64,000 nt of DNA from Sphingosinicella sp. BN140058 (GTDB lineage Bacteria; Pseudomonadota; Alphaproteobacteria; Sphingomonadales; Sphingomonadaceae). Made by a program: the position numbers and the translations under genes. Positions within the stretch are counted from its first letter, which is position 1. Each line of letters starts with the position of its first letter. The stretch covers positions 124,001 to 188,000 of the forward strand of contig NZ_CP035501.1 in NCBI RefSeq assembly GCF_004135585.1, read 5' to 3'. Below the pieces are notes generated by a model. The model worked only from the letters and a program-made list of their open reading frames with translations. It ran no database searches and was not told where the DNA came from. Positions 23,506 to 32,881 of the stretch are shown piece by piece.

Positions 23506-26500
23506 ATGATCCATTTCGACGAGACCAGCTTCGAAGGCGCGGCGCCGCTCGGCAGCCCGGACGACGTCTTCTACCGCGACGCGCTCGATGCGGCCGGGGT
23601 CGGCACCTGGCGGCTGGACATGGCCACGGGCCTGTGCACCTGGGACGCCGCCACCAGCCGATTGCTCGGCCTGCCCGCGACCGCCCGCGAGGAGGACGTG
23701 CTCGCGCGCATCCATTCGGACGATCAGGAGGCGGTCGCCGCCAGCCTCGACCGCAGCTTCGCAACCGGTGCGCCGCACGACATGGAATTCCGCGTCGTGC
23801 TGAAGGACGGCAGCCAGCATTGGCTGCGCGGCATCGCCCGGCCCCGCTGCGATGCCGACGGACACAGACGCTGGCTTTACGGCGTCGTCGTCGACATCCA
23901 GTCGCGCAAGCAATCCGAACTCGCTCTGGCGGAGAGCCGGCGCCGCCTCGCGACCCTGATCGACAATCTGCCCGGCCTTGCCTACCGCGCCCGACTCGGC
24001 AGCGGCGGCGAACTCGTTTACGTCAGCGACGGCGCTGAGGAAATTTCCGGCTACACCGCCAAAGACTGGACGTCGGGGCGGCTGCGTTGGGCCGACTTCA
24101 TCCACCCAGACGATCGCGCCGGCCTGGCCGATGCGATAAACGCTGCGATCGCCGGGCGAAACGGTTTCTGCGCCACCTATCGCTTCCAGCATCGCTGGGA
24201 CGGGGACTGGCGCTGGCTGCAGGAGCGTGGCCAGGCGGTGTACGCCGCCGACGGCACGCCGCTCTATCTCGAAGGCTTCGTCGGCGACGTCACCGAGCAG
24301 AAGCTTCTCGAGGTGTCGCTGCGCAAGGCGAAGGAGGAAGCGCAGAAGACCGCCAGCAAGCTCGCCGACGTGCTCGAGAACACCCTCGACCGCGTCTATT
24401 CGCTCGATGCCGAACTGCGCTTCACCTACGTCAACCAGCGCGCAATGGAACGCCATGCCGGCCGCACCCTGATCGGCCGGTCGATCCTGGCCGTGCTGCC
24501 CGGGATCGAGCGTTCCGAATTCGGCCGCTGCTATAAGCGGGTGCTGGAGAGCGGCATTGCGGAGACGATCGAGGCTTATTTCCCGCCGTCCGACCGCTGG
24601 TTCGAGGCGCATGTCACGCCGACCGACGGCGGCATCACGGTCTATTATCGCGACATCAGCGCCCGCCGGAAGGCCGAGGAGCAACTGCGCGAACGCACCG
24701 AACGCGCCCATTCGATTCTCGATTCGGTGCCCCAAATCATCTGGTCGGCCAATGCCGCCGGCGAATGCGACTACCTCTCGCCGCAATGGGACGAATTTTC
24801 GGGCCGCGATCACCTCACCGATCTCGGCGATGCATGGGTGACGACCGTGCATCCCGATGATGCCCAGGACATCAGGGGCAAGTGGCTGGACAGCGTCGCC
24901 ACCGGCAAGCCGTTCGAAACCGAGATGCGGCTGCGCCACCGCTCCGGTGCCTATCGCTCGATCCTCACGCGCGCTCTGCCCGAACGTGACGCCGACGGCC
25001 GGGTGGTTCGCTGGTACGGCACCTGCACCGACGTCCACGAGCGGGTCGTTGCCGAAGCGGCGCTGCAGGAGAGCGAGGCTTTGGTCCGCTCCATCCTCGA
25101 TGCCAGCCCTGATTGCATCAAGCTGCTCGATGCGGACGGCCGCGTGCTGTTCGTCAATCGGCTCGGCCCCAAGGCGGTCGATCTCGACGATGCGTCGCCC
25201 TTGATCGGCACCCGCTGGGTCGATTTCCTCAAGCCCGACGCCGCCGTAATTGCCGCCGACGCGCTGGACCGCGCCAGGGCCGGCGAGACCGTCACCTTCA
25301 CCCTTCAGCATCCGACCGCAAAGGGCCGGCCGAAATGGTGGGACATCGTCGCCACGCCGGTGAACGGCGTCGACGGCCTGCGCCTCGTCGTCATCGCCCG
25401 CGACATCACCCATCAGAAGAAGTCGGAAGAGCAGGTCCGCTGGGCGGCGAACCACGATCCGCTGACCGGCCTGCCCAACCGCCTGCTCTTCCAGGAGAGG
25501 CTCGACGCGATCGCGGCCGACGCCGAAGGATCCGGCCGCTTCGCCTTGCTGCTGCTCGACGTCGACGATTTCAAGCGGGTCAACGACACGCTCGGTCACG
25601 ACGCCGGCGATTCGCTGCTCTGCGCGTTCGGCGAGCGGCTGCGCGCTGCGACCCGCTCCGACGATTTCGTCGCGCGTCTCGGCGGCGACGAGTTCGCGGT
25701 GATCCTGTCGGGCACCGCCAGCGAGGAGGAGGTCACCGCGGCCGTAGGAACGATCCTCTCCGAACTGCGTCGGCCCCACGTCTTTGCCGGCCGCATCCTC
25801 GACTGCAATGCCAGCATCGGCGCCAGCCTATTCCCGAGCCAGGGCAGCAACCGCGCCGAATTGCTGAAGCATGCCGACATCGCGCTCTATGTCGCCAAAA
25901 GCTCCTGGCGCGGCAATCTCAGGATCTTCCACCCGAGCATGCGCTCGGACATGCAGAATCGGGTGTCGATGGTCGCGCTGGCCCGTAACGCGCTGAAGAA
26001 GGACCTGATCCGGCCGCACTACCAGCCGAAGATCGACTTCGGCACCGGCCATGTCTCGGGCTTCGAGGCTTTGCTGCGCTGGAAGGATCGCAAGCTCGGA
26101 ATCCAGTTGCCCGAGACGATCGCCGCCGCGTTCGAAGACATCAACACCGCCGCCGAGATCAGCGACCGGATGATCGACAAGGTGATCGCAGACATGCGCC
26201 GCTGGCTCGATCGCGGCGTCGATTTCGGCCATGTCGCGGTCAACGCCGCCGCCGCCGAATTCCGCAAGGGCGGCTTCGCCGAAAACCTCATCGAGCGGCT
26301 CGCCAGAGCGGAGGTGCCGACCGACCGCATCCAGGTCGAAGTCACCGAAACCGTGTTCCTCGGCCGCGGCGCCGAATGCGTCGAGCGGGCGCTCAAGACC
26401 CTGTGCGAAGCCGGCATCCGGATCGCGCTCGACGATTTCGGCACCGGCTACGCCTCCTTGTCGCACCTCAAGCAATTTCCGGTAGACGTGCTCAAGATCG

Positions 26501-26748
26501 ACCGCTCGTTCGTCGCGGACGTCGGCCGCAGCGACGATGCCGAAGCGATCATCCGCGCGGTGATCAATCTCGGCCGCAGCCTCGACATGGAAGTGGTCGC
26601 CGAAGGGGTGGAGACGGTCGCCCAGTCGTCATGGCTGAAGCGCAAGGGCTGTCATGTTGGCCAGGGCCATCTGTTCGCCCCCGCCATTCCCGCCGCCGAG
26701 GTTCAGGCTCTGCTCGCCCGCTTCAACGGCGACGCTCGCGCCGCCTGA
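23506..26748 (+). CDS. Multi-PAS diguanylate cyclase/phosphodiesterase (GGDEF-EAL)
   Basis: 1080 residues. About five PAS units occupy residues ~15-640 (the first of the PAS_3 type, FYRDALDAAGVGTWRLDMAT), joined by helical linkers such as SELALAESRRRLATL. The GGDEF domain (~645-810) has DPLTGLPNRLLFQERL, an intact LGGDEFAV and an upstream inhibitory-site RSDD (RxxD) five residues before it. The EAL domain (~820-1070) has FEALLRW, DDFGTGYASLSHL, VDVLKIDRSFV and VAEGVET, so both enzymes look competent. It makes or breaks cyclic di-GMP in response to PAS-sensed signals. No membrane helix, so cytoplasmic. The ribosome site is weak. Confidence 0.92.
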   Translation: MIHFDETSFEGAAPLGSPDDVFYRDALDAAGVGTWRLDMATGLCTWDAATSRLLGLPATAREEDVLARIHSDDQEAVAASLDRSFATGAPHDMEFRVVLKDGSQHWLRGIARPRCDADGHRRWLYGVVVDIQSRKQSELALAESRRRLATLIDNLPGLAYRARLGSGGELVYVSDGAEEISGYTAKDWTSGRLRWADFIHPDDRAGLADAINAAIAGRNGFCATYRFQHRWDGDWRWLQERGQAVYAADGTPLYLEGFVGDVTEQKLLEVSLRKAKEEAQKTASKLADVLENTLDRVYSLDAELRFTYVNQRAMERHAGRTLIGRSILAVLPGIERSEFGRCYKRVLESGIAETIEAYFPPSDRWFEAHVTPTDGGITVYYRDISARRKAEEQLRERTERAHSILDSVPQIIWSANAAGECDYLSPQWDEFSGRDHLTDLGDAWVTTVHPDDAQDIRGKWLDSVATGKPFETEMRLRHRSGAYRSILTRALPERDADGRVVRWYGTCTDVHERVVAEAALQESEALVRSILDASPDCIKLLDADGRVLFVNRLGPKAVDLDDASPLIGTRWVDFLKPDAAVIAADALDRARAGETVTFTLQHPTAKGRPKWWDIVATPVNGVDGLRLVVIARDITHQKKSEEQVRWAANHDPLTGLPNRLLFQERLDAIAADAEGSGRFALLLLDVDDFKRVNDTLGHDAGDSLLCAFGERLRAATRSDDFVARLGGDEFAVILSGTASEEEVTAAVGTILSELRRPHVFAGRILDCNASIGASLFPSQGSNRAELLKHADIALYVAKSSWRGNLRIFHPSMRSDMQNRVSMVALARNALKKDLIRPHYQPKIDFGTGHVSGFEALLRWKDRKLGIQLPETIAAAFEDINTAAEISDRMIDKVIADMRRWLDRGVDFGHVAVNAAAAEFRKGGFAENLIERLARAEVPTDRIQVEVTETVFLGRGAECVERALKTLCEAGIRIALDDFGTGYASLSHLKQFPVDVLKIDRSFVADVGRSDDAEAIIRAVINLGRSLDMEVVAEGVETVAQSSWLKRKGCHVGQGHLFAPAIPAAEVQALLARFNGDARAA

Positions 26749-26791
26749 ACGCAGCCGTCGCCGGTACCTTCTCGAGGCCCGCCGGATCCCG

Positions 26792-27652
26792 TCAGCCGTC
26801 GACCCGCGCCAGCAGCCGATCGATCGCGGCCTGCGCCTCCGGCTCGTCGAGGGTCGGGACATGGCCGACCCGCGGGATCGTCACCGCTTCCATGTCCGGA
26901 TTCTCCGCGACCATGCGGTCGACCGTCGCTGCACTGAGCAGATCGGAAAATTCGCCGCGCAGCACCAAGGAGGGACGGCCGGCGAGCGCGTGAAAGGCGG
27001 GCCAGAGATCGAAGCCGGTCTCCGATCCGGGCACCTTGAACGGCTCGGCGATGCGCATGTCGTAGTCGAACACGATCCGGCCATTGGGGGTGAGCTTGCA
27101 CACCCTTTTCGCGTAGATGAGCCAATCCTCCAGCTGCCAGTCTGGATAGCGATCCTGCTGCGCCTCGCACAGCGCGCGGGCGGCGTGGAGCCAGGTCGGC
27201 CAGGTCTGCGACTTGCCGACATAGGATCGGATCGTCTCCAGCCCGCGCGATTCGAGCACCGGGCCGATGTCGTTGAGCAAGGCACCGGCGAGCCGCTCGC
27301 GGTTGGCCAGCGCCAGCACCATGGTGAGCAGGCCGCCGAGCGAGGTGCCGAAAGCGACGAAGCGGTCGAGCGCGAGTTCCGCCAGCAGCCGCTCGATATC
27401 CTCGGCATAGGTGGCGGGCACGTAGCGCGCGCTGTCCTTGCAAGGCTCGCTCTGGCCGCGGCCGCGCAGATCGAGGCAGAGCACCCGCCGCGAACCGGCA
27501 AGGCGCTCGGCAACGCCTTCGAAGTCGCGCGCGTTGCGGGTGAGGCCGGGAATGCACAGGATCGGCGCGCGCGAGGAATCGCCGGCATAGTCCCTATAGT
27601 GGAGTCGAAGGCCGTCGCTTGACGACCAGAACCCATCGGACCACGCAGCCAT
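26792..27652 (-). CDS. Alpha/beta hydrolase
   Basis: 286 residues. Oxyanion region ILCIPGLTRNARDFEGVAE, strand RRVLCLDLRGRGQSEP, nucleophile elbow VAFGTSLGGLLTMVL (Ser), and the catalytic His in VGHVPTLDEPEAQAAIDR; the acid is likely the Asp in GEFSDLLSA. Close in style to peptide/ester or bromoperoxidase-like hydrolases. The substrate is not predictable. Convergent with the GGDEF-EAL gene and divergent from selO (36-base gap), whose promoter must overlap. Confidence 0.88.
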   Translation of the reverse strand: MAAWSDGFWSSSDGLRLHYRDYAGDSSRAPILCIPGLTRNARDFEGVAERLAGSRRVLCLDLRGRGQSEPCKDSARYVPATYAEDIERLLAELALDRFVAFGTSLGGLLTMVLALANRERLAGALLNDIGPVLESRGLETIRSYVGKSQTWPTWLHAARALCEAQQDRYPDWQLEDWLIYAKRVCKLTPNGRIVFDYDMRIAEPFKVPGSETGFDLWPAFHALAGRPSLVLRGEFSDLLSAATVDRMVAENPDMEAVTIPRVGHVPTLDEPEAQAAIDRLLARVDG

Positions 27653-27688
27653 GCTCTCCCTTTCCCTTCTCGGCCCTCATATTCACTG

Positions 27689-29098
27689 ATGCCCCGCCGC
27701 CCGCAACCCAGCTCTTACGCGCCCGCCACCGCCATCCTCGCGCTTGGTGACGCCTTTTACGATCCGGTCCAGCCGGCGCGTTTCCGCCAGGCGATCCTGC
27801 GTTTCCGCAACCAGGCCTGGGCCGAGGCGGTCGGCCTCGGCGGGCTCGACGCCGCCGGCTGGATCCAGCATTTCGTCCGCTTCGCGCCCCTGCCCGGCAC
27901 TCTGCCGCAACCTTTGGCGCTGCGCTATCACGGCCACCAATTCCGGGTGTACAACCCCGAGCTCGGCGACGGCCGCGGCTTCCTGTTCGCGCAGCTGCGC
28001 GACGGCGACGGGCGGCTGCTTGATCTCGGCACCAAGGGCTCCGGCCGCACCCCTTACAGCCGCTTCGGCGACGGCCGATTGACCCTCAAGGGCGGGGTGC
28101 GCGAAGTGCTCGCCAGCGAGATGCTCGAAGCGCTCGGGGTCGAAACTTCGAAGAGCTTCTCGCTGGTCGAGACCGGAGAAGCGCTGGAGCGCAACGACGA
28201 GCCCTCCCCCGCCCGCTCGGCTTTGCTGGTGCGGCTGCAGCACAGCCACATTCGCATCGGTACCTTCCAGCGCCTCGCTTTCCTCCAGCAGGCGGAGGAG
28301 ATGCGGACGCTCGTCGATTACTGCCTCCGCGAATATTATCGGGAGCAATCCGGCGAAGACGGCGCACCGCGCCTGCTGGCGCTGGTGGCGGACGCCGCCG
28401 CCCGGCTCGCCGCAGCCTATGTCGCCGCAGGCTTCGTCCACGGCGTGCTCAACAGCGACAATGTCACGGTCACCGGCGAGAGCTTCGACTATGGCCCGTG
28501 GCGGTTCACGCCTTATTGGGACGGCGACTTCACCGCCGCCTATTTCGACCAGGCCGGCCTTTACGCGTTCGGCCGCCAGCCCGAGGCGATCCACTGGAAT
28601 CTCGTCCAGCTGGCCAAGGCACTGACCCTGATCGCGCCTGCCGAAGATCTGACGCAAGCGATCGAACGCTTTCCGGCGCTGTTCCAGAGCGCTTTGGTCG
28701 CGGCGGTGTTCGCCCGCCTCGGCATCCGCCAGACCGAGCCCGAGCGCGACACGATCTTCCTCGTCAAGCTGGAGAACATCCTCGGCAGGAAGGAGGTCGC
28801 GATCGACCGCTTCTTCTTCGACTGGCGCGGCGGCCGCCGGCGCGGGCGCTCGCCGGCCGATCCTTTCTATCGCAGCGAAGCCATGCAGGATCTGATCCGG
28901 GACATGCGCGCCTATGACGCCGTCCCCGGCGCCGCCCGCCATTCCTATTGGGAGGAGGACGAACCCTGTTCGATGCTGATCAACGAGGTCGAGGCGATCT
29001 GGCGGCGGATCGACGATGCCGACGATTGGTCCGGGTTCGAAACGAAGATCGCCAAAGTGAGACGAATGGGCGAAGCGATGCGCAGCGGCGGCGCTTGA
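27689..29098 (+). CDS. selO: Protein adenylyltransferase SelO (YdiU)
   Basis: 469 residues, near the usual bacterial length. Pseudokinase-like fold that transfers AMP to Ser, Thr or Tyr of target proteins. Hallmarks: LRYHGHQFRVYNPELGDGR, LGTKGSGRTPYSRFGDGR (nucleotide-binding Lys/Arg set), FVHGVLNSDNVTVTGESFDY with the catalytic-loop Asn/Asp pair, and DYGPWRFTPYWDG. The usual HGVMNTDN is here HGVLNSDN, a conservative change. It precedes astD by 32 bases on the same strand, so the two may share a transcript, though no functional link is obvious. Confidence 0.92.
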   Translation: MPRRPQPSSYAPATAILALGDAFYDPVQPARFRQAILRFRNQAWAEAVGLGGLDAAGWIQHFVRFAPLPGTLPQPLALRYHGHQFRVYNPELGDGRGFLFAQLRDGDGRLLDLGTKGSGRTPYSRFGDGRLTLKGGVREVLASEMLEALGVETSKSFSLVETGEALERNDEPSPARSALLVRLQHSHIRIGTFQRLAFLQQAEEMRTLVDYCLREYYREQSGEDGAPRLLALVADAAARLAAAYVAAGFVHGVLNSDNVTVTGESFDYGPWRFTPYWDGDFTAAYFDQAGLYAFGRQPEAIHWNLVQLAKALTLIAPAEDLTQAIERFPALFQSALVAAVFARLGIRQTEPERDTIFLVKLENILGRKEVAIDRFFFDWRGGRRRGRSPADPFYRSEAMQDLIRDMRAYDAVPGAARHSYWEEDEPCSMLINEVEAIWRRIDDADDWSGFETKIAKVRRMGEAMRSGGA

Positions 29099-29130
29099 CC
29101 AAGTCATTCAAAAGTGGTGCTTCAGCCGCC

Positions 29131-30564
29131 ATGGCAATCCTGCAATCGTACGAACCCGCAACCGGCGACCTTCTCTGGACCGGGGACAGCGGCGATCCCG
29201 ATGCGGAGGTCGGCCGCGCGCGTGCCGCCTGGGCAGCCTGGGCGGCGCGGCCGCTGGCGGTTCGGATCGAAACGATGCGCCGCTTCGCCAATGTCGTCCG
29301 CGGCCAGAAGGATTCGTTCGCCGATCTGATCGCGCGCGAAACTGGCAAGCCCTTGTGGGAAAGCGCGACCGAGATCGATGCGGTCGTTAACAAGGTCGAC
29401 ATCTCGGTCAGCGCCTATTCGGAGCGCACCTCGCAGCGCCGCCTCGAAGGCGCGCTCGGCGCCCGCGTCGCGGTCCGCCACAAGCCGCACGGCGTCCTCG
29501 CCGTGCTCGGCCCCTACAATTTTCCGGCCCACCTGCCCAACGGCCACATCGTCCCCGCTCTGCTCGCCGGCAACGCCGTCGTGTTCAAGCCGTCCGAGAA
29601 GACGCCCGCGGTCGGCGAACGCCTCGCCGCCCTGTTCCACGAAGCCGGCGTTCCGGAGGACGTGCTGCGCTGCGTCCAGGGCGGGCCGGAGGTCGGCAAG
29701 GCGCTCGCCGCCCATCCCGGGCTCGACGGCCTCCTGTTCACCGGCTCGGCCCGCGCCGGCCTCGCCCTCCACCGCCAGTTCGCGGAAACGCCCGCGAAGA
29801 TCCTGGCGCTCGAAATGGGCGGCAACAATCCGCTGGTGATCTGGGACGCGCCCGACGTTCAGGCGGCGGCGATCATCGCCGTCCAGTCGGCCTTCCTCAG
29901 CGCCGGACAGCGCTGCACCGCCGCCCGGCGGCTGATCGTCCGCGACGGCGCCCATGAGGAACTGCTCGAGACCATCGTCAAGCTCGCCGACCGGCTGATC
30001 GTCGACCATCCGCACGCCAACCCCTCGCCGTTCATGGGGCCGGTGATCGATGCCGCCGCCGCCGATCATCTCCAGGAAGGCTTCCTGTCCCTGCTGACCC
30101 GCGGCGGCCGGCCGATCAAGCATCTCGAGCGCTCGGCCGACGACCGCCCCTTCCTCACCCCGGCGATCATCGACGTCACCGACGTGCGCGAGCGCCCCGA
30201 TGCCGAATTGTTCGGTCCGGTGCTGCAGGTGATCCGCGTGCCCGATTTCGACGCGGCTCTCGCCGAGGCCAATGCCACCCGCTACGGCCTCGCCGCCGCC
30301 CTGGTCGGCGGCAGCCCCGAGCTTTACGACCGCTTCTGGGCGAACAGCCGCGCCGGCGTGATCAACTGGAACAAGCCGACCAACGGTGCCCCGTCCAACG
30401 CCCCGTTCGGCGGCATCGGCCTCTCCGGCAACCACCGCCCGAGCGCTTATTACGCCGCCGATTATTGCGCCTATCCGGTGACCAGCTCCGAAGCCGAACA
30501 GGCCCGCGCCGCCTTCGGCGTCGGCCTCCGCGACCCCTTCGCCGCGAACGAACTGGAAGGCTAA
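29131..30564 (+). CDS. astD: Succinylglutamate-semialdehyde dehydrogenase AstD
   Basis: 477 residues from the ATG at 29131. It oxidises N-succinylglutamate semialdehyde to N-succinylglutamate in the AST arginine-degradation pathway. Seen: GPYNFPAHLPNGHIVPALLA (cofactor), VFKPSEKTPAV, LLFTGSARAGLALH, LALEMGGNNPLVIWD (general-base Glu; the MGGNNPLVIW stretch is typical of AstD), SAGQRCTAARRL with the catalytic Cys. No other ast genes are nearby, so its partners would have to lie elsewhere. A class A repeat follows its stop. Confidence 0.88.
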   Translation: MAILQSYEPATGDLLWTGDSGDPDAEVGRARAAWAAWAARPLAVRIETMRRFANVVRGQKDSFADLIARETGKPLWESATEIDAVVNKVDISVSAYSERTSQRRLEGALGARVAVRHKPHGVLAVLGPYNFPAHLPNGHIVPALLAGNAVVFKPSEKTPAVGERLAALFHEAGVPEDVLRCVQGGPEVGKALAAHPGLDGLLFTGSARAGLALHRQFAETPAKILALEMGGNNPLVIWDAPDVQAAAIIAVQSAFLSAGQRCTAARRLIVRDGAHEELLETIVKLADRLIVDHPHANPSPFMGPVIDAAAADHLQEGFLSLLTRGGRPIKHLERSADDRPFLTPAIIDVTDVRERPDAELFGPVLQVIRVPDFDAALAEANATRYGLAAALVGGSPELYDRFWANSRAGVINWNKPTNGAPSNAPFGGIGLSGNHRPSAYYAADYCAYPVTSSEAEQARAAFGVGLRDPFAANELEG

Positions 30565-30565
30565 T

Positions 30566-30722
30566 CCAGATCCTCCCCGCTTCGCGGGGAGGGGGACCAT
30601 GCGCAGCATGGTGGAGGGGGTTCCGAGACCCACGCTGATTCAGAAATCCCGGGGGCTGAGCGGGCCTCCGAACCCCCTCCACCAGCCTTCGGCCGGTCCC
30701 CCTCCCCGCCCCGGGAAGGATC
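30566..30722. repeat. Class A inverted repeat
   Basis: GATCCTCCCCGCTTCGCGGGGAGG hairpin, GGACCATGCGCAGCATGGTGG hairpin, then about 60 bases of spacer, then the mirrored ACCCCCTCCACCAGCCTTCGGC...GGTCCCCCTCCCCG arm. It lies between the convergent astD and dnaB genes. Confidence 0.75.
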
Positions 30723-30797
30723 TTCACGCGCGGGGAGATCGCCTGAACGCCCCCCGGCTCACGCCTGCGCGGAGCCGAGGGGCGCCCCCCGCCGAAC

Positions 30798-32324
30798 TCA
30801 TTCGCCGCCGCGCATCTCGGGCATGTAGCGCTCGTCGACGAGATCCGAGAAGCGCGTGATCTTGGCTTCGAACTTCAGGGTGACGGTGCCGGTGGCGCCG
30901 TGGCGCTGCTTGGCGATGATCACTTCGGCGCGGCCATGGACTTCCTCCATCGCCCGCTGCCATTCCTCGAACGCGGCGACCGAATTGGCGTCGTCGCCGG
31001 CCGCCGCCGATGCTTCCTTGGGCTTGGTGAAGTTGACGTAATATTCCTCGCGATAGACGAACAGCACGATGTCGGCGTCCTGTTCGATCGATCCGGATTC
31101 ACGAAGATCGGACAGCTGCGGGCGCTTGTTCTCGCGGCTTTCGACCTGGCGGCTGAGCTGCGACAGCGCCATCACCGGAACGTTCAGTTCCTTGGCCAGG
31201 GTCTTGAGGCCGCGCGAGATTTCCGAAATCTCCTGCACTCGGTTGCCGTCCGACGATTTGCCGGAGCCGGTCAGCAGCTGGAGATAGTCGACGACGATGA
31301 AGCCGATGTTGCGCTGGCGCTTCAGCCGGCGCGCGCGGGTGCGCAAAGCGGCGATGGTGAGGCCGGGCGTGTCGTCGATATAGAGCGGCAGGCTCTCCAG
31401 CTCGGCGGCGGCGCGGGCGAGCTGGCGGAAATCCTGCTGGCTGATCTTGCCCATGCGCAGGCTCTCGCCGCTGATGCCCGAATTCTCCGCAAGGATACGC
31501 GTCGCCAGCTGGTCGGCCGACATTTCGAGGCTGAAAAAGGCGACCGGCGCGCCCACCGACTTGGCCGGCTCGATCCCGTCCTCCATGTCCTGGACGTAGC
31601 GGCGAGCGGCGTTGAACGCGATGTTGGTGGCGAGCGAGGTCTTGCCCATGCCGGGACGTCCAGCGAGGATGATGAGATCGCTGTGATGCATGCCGCCGGT
31701 GCGGGCGTTGAAGCTGTCGAGGCCGGTGGTGACGCCGGACAGGCCGCCGCCGGTGTTGAGCGCCTTTTCCGCAAGCTGCACCGCCATTCGGGTCGCTTCG
31801 GCGAAGCTCTTCACCTGGCCTTCGTTGCCGCCCTCCTCGGCGACCCGGTAGAGCGCCGATTCGGCCTGCTCGATCTGGCCCTTGGGGTCGACGTCCTCGC
31901 TGGTGTCGAGCGCATTCTCGACCATCTCGCGGCCGACCCCGATCAGCGCGCGCAAAAGAGCGAGTTCGTAAATCTGCTCGGCGAAATCGCGCGCGCCGAT
32001 GATCGCCGCGCCGCTGCCGGTGAGCTGGGCGAGATAGGACGGGCCGCCGAGCTCCTTCATCTCCTCGTCCGCCTCGAACAAGGGGCGCAGCGTGACCGGC
32101 GATGCGATCATGTTGCGGTCGATCAGCTTCAATATCTGCTCGTAGATGCGGGCGTGCAGCGGCTCGTAGAAATGATCCGGACGAAGCTTCATCTGGATGT
32201 CTTCGGCGAGCCGGTTGTCGATCATGAGCGCGCCGAGCAGAGCCGCCTCGGCCTCGATATTGTGCGGGAGAGTCGTTGCTTCCGGTGCGGGCGCATCCGC
32301 AAGCCTGATGATGTTGTCAGCCAT
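30798..32324 (-). CDS. dnaB: Replicative DNA helicase DnaB
   Basis: 508 residues. N-terminal domain (PHNIEAEAALLGALMIDNRL) binds primase; RecA-like ATPase domain from ~190: Walker A AGRPGMGKTSLA at ~221-232, FFSLEMSADQLATRIL, Walker B region GFIVVDYLQLLTG, SQLSRQVESRENKRPQLSDL with the arginine finger and DLRESGSIEQDADIV. The hexamer unwinds DNA at the fork. A short insert (KEASAAAGDDANSVAAFEEW) near residue 430 is low in conservation. Divergent from the UPF0262 gene. Confidence 0.97.
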   Translation of the reverse strand: MADNIIRLADAPAPEATTLPHNIEAEAALLGALMIDNRLAEDIQMKLRPDHFYEPLHARIYEQILKLIDRNMIASPVTLRPLFEADEEMKELGGPSYLAQLTGSGAAIIGARDFAEQIYELALLRALIGVGREMVENALDTSEDVDPKGQIEQAESALYRVAEEGGNEGQVKSFAEATRMAVQLAEKALNTGGGLSGVTTGLDSFNARTGGMHHSDLIILAGRPGMGKTSLATNIAFNAARRYVQDMEDGIEPAKSVGAPVAFFSLEMSADQLATRILAENSGISGESLRMGKISQQDFRQLARAAAELESLPLYIDDTPGLTIAALRTRARRLKRQRNIGFIVVDYLQLLTGSGKSSDGNRVQEISEISRGLKTLAKELNVPVMALSQLSRQVESRENKRPQLSDLRESGSIEQDADIVLFVYREEYYVNFTKPKEASAAAGDDANSVAAFEEWQRAMEEVHGRAEVIIAKQRHGATGTVTLKFEAKITRFSDLVDERYMPEMRGGE

Positions 32325-32416
32325 GCCCCCCTCTCCTCCTTTCCGGGCCCGGGCTCAAGCCAGCAAGTCTGTGGAACGCATGTGGATAAGCGCCGCCGCC
32401 CTCGCTAACAGGGCGC

Positions 32417-32881
32417 ATGGCCGACCCGCGGATCATCGACATCGAACTGGACGAGCGCACGATCATCCGGCGCAGCGACGATATCGAGCGCGAGCGCCAG
32501 ATCGCGATCTTCGACCTGCTCGAAGGCAATCGCTTCCAGCCCGCGGGCCTCGACGGCCCATTCCGCATTCTCCTCCGCATCGAGGAAGGCCGCCTCGCCA
32601 TCGACGTCAAGGATGCGGGCGGCGCGGCGCTGGACACGATCCGGCTCGGCCTCGCCCGGTTCAAGCGCCCGGTGCGCGACTATTTCGCGATCTGCGAGAG
32701 CTATTTCAAAGCGGTGCGCTCCGATTCGGCCAAGGGCATCGAAACCATCGACATGGCTCGGCGAAGCATCCACAACGAGGCCGCCGAGCTCCTCCAGGAG
32801 TGCCTCAAGGACAAGATCGAGATGGATTTCGACACCGCCCGGCGCCTGTTCACCCTGATCTGCGTCCTCCATATCAAGTGA
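32417..32881 (+). CDS. UPF0262 family protein
   Basis: 154 residues, full length. IIDIELDERTIIRRSDDIER, FRILLRIEEGRLAIDV, LARFKRPVRDYFAICESYF and the C-terminal FDTARRLFTLICVLHIK are the family signature; it is restricted largely to Alphaproteobacteria. Function unknown. First of a tightly overlapped set: its TGA shares bases with the GTG start of the GH25 gene (GTGA). Confidence 0.92.
   Translation: MADPRIIDIELDERTIIRRSDDIERERQIAIFDLLEGNRFQPAGLDGPFRILLRIEEGRLAIDVKDAGGAALDTIRLGLARFKRPVRDYFAICESYFKAVRSDSAKGIETIDMARRSIHNEAAELLQECLKDKIEMDFDTARRLFTLICVLHIK

Noticed and set aside
23314..25779. Large minus-strand frame (821 residues) opposite the GGDEF-EAL gene
   Set aside because: Antisense shadow typical of GC-rich DNA; no motif or start site, while the plus strand encodes clear PAS, GGDEF and EAL domains.
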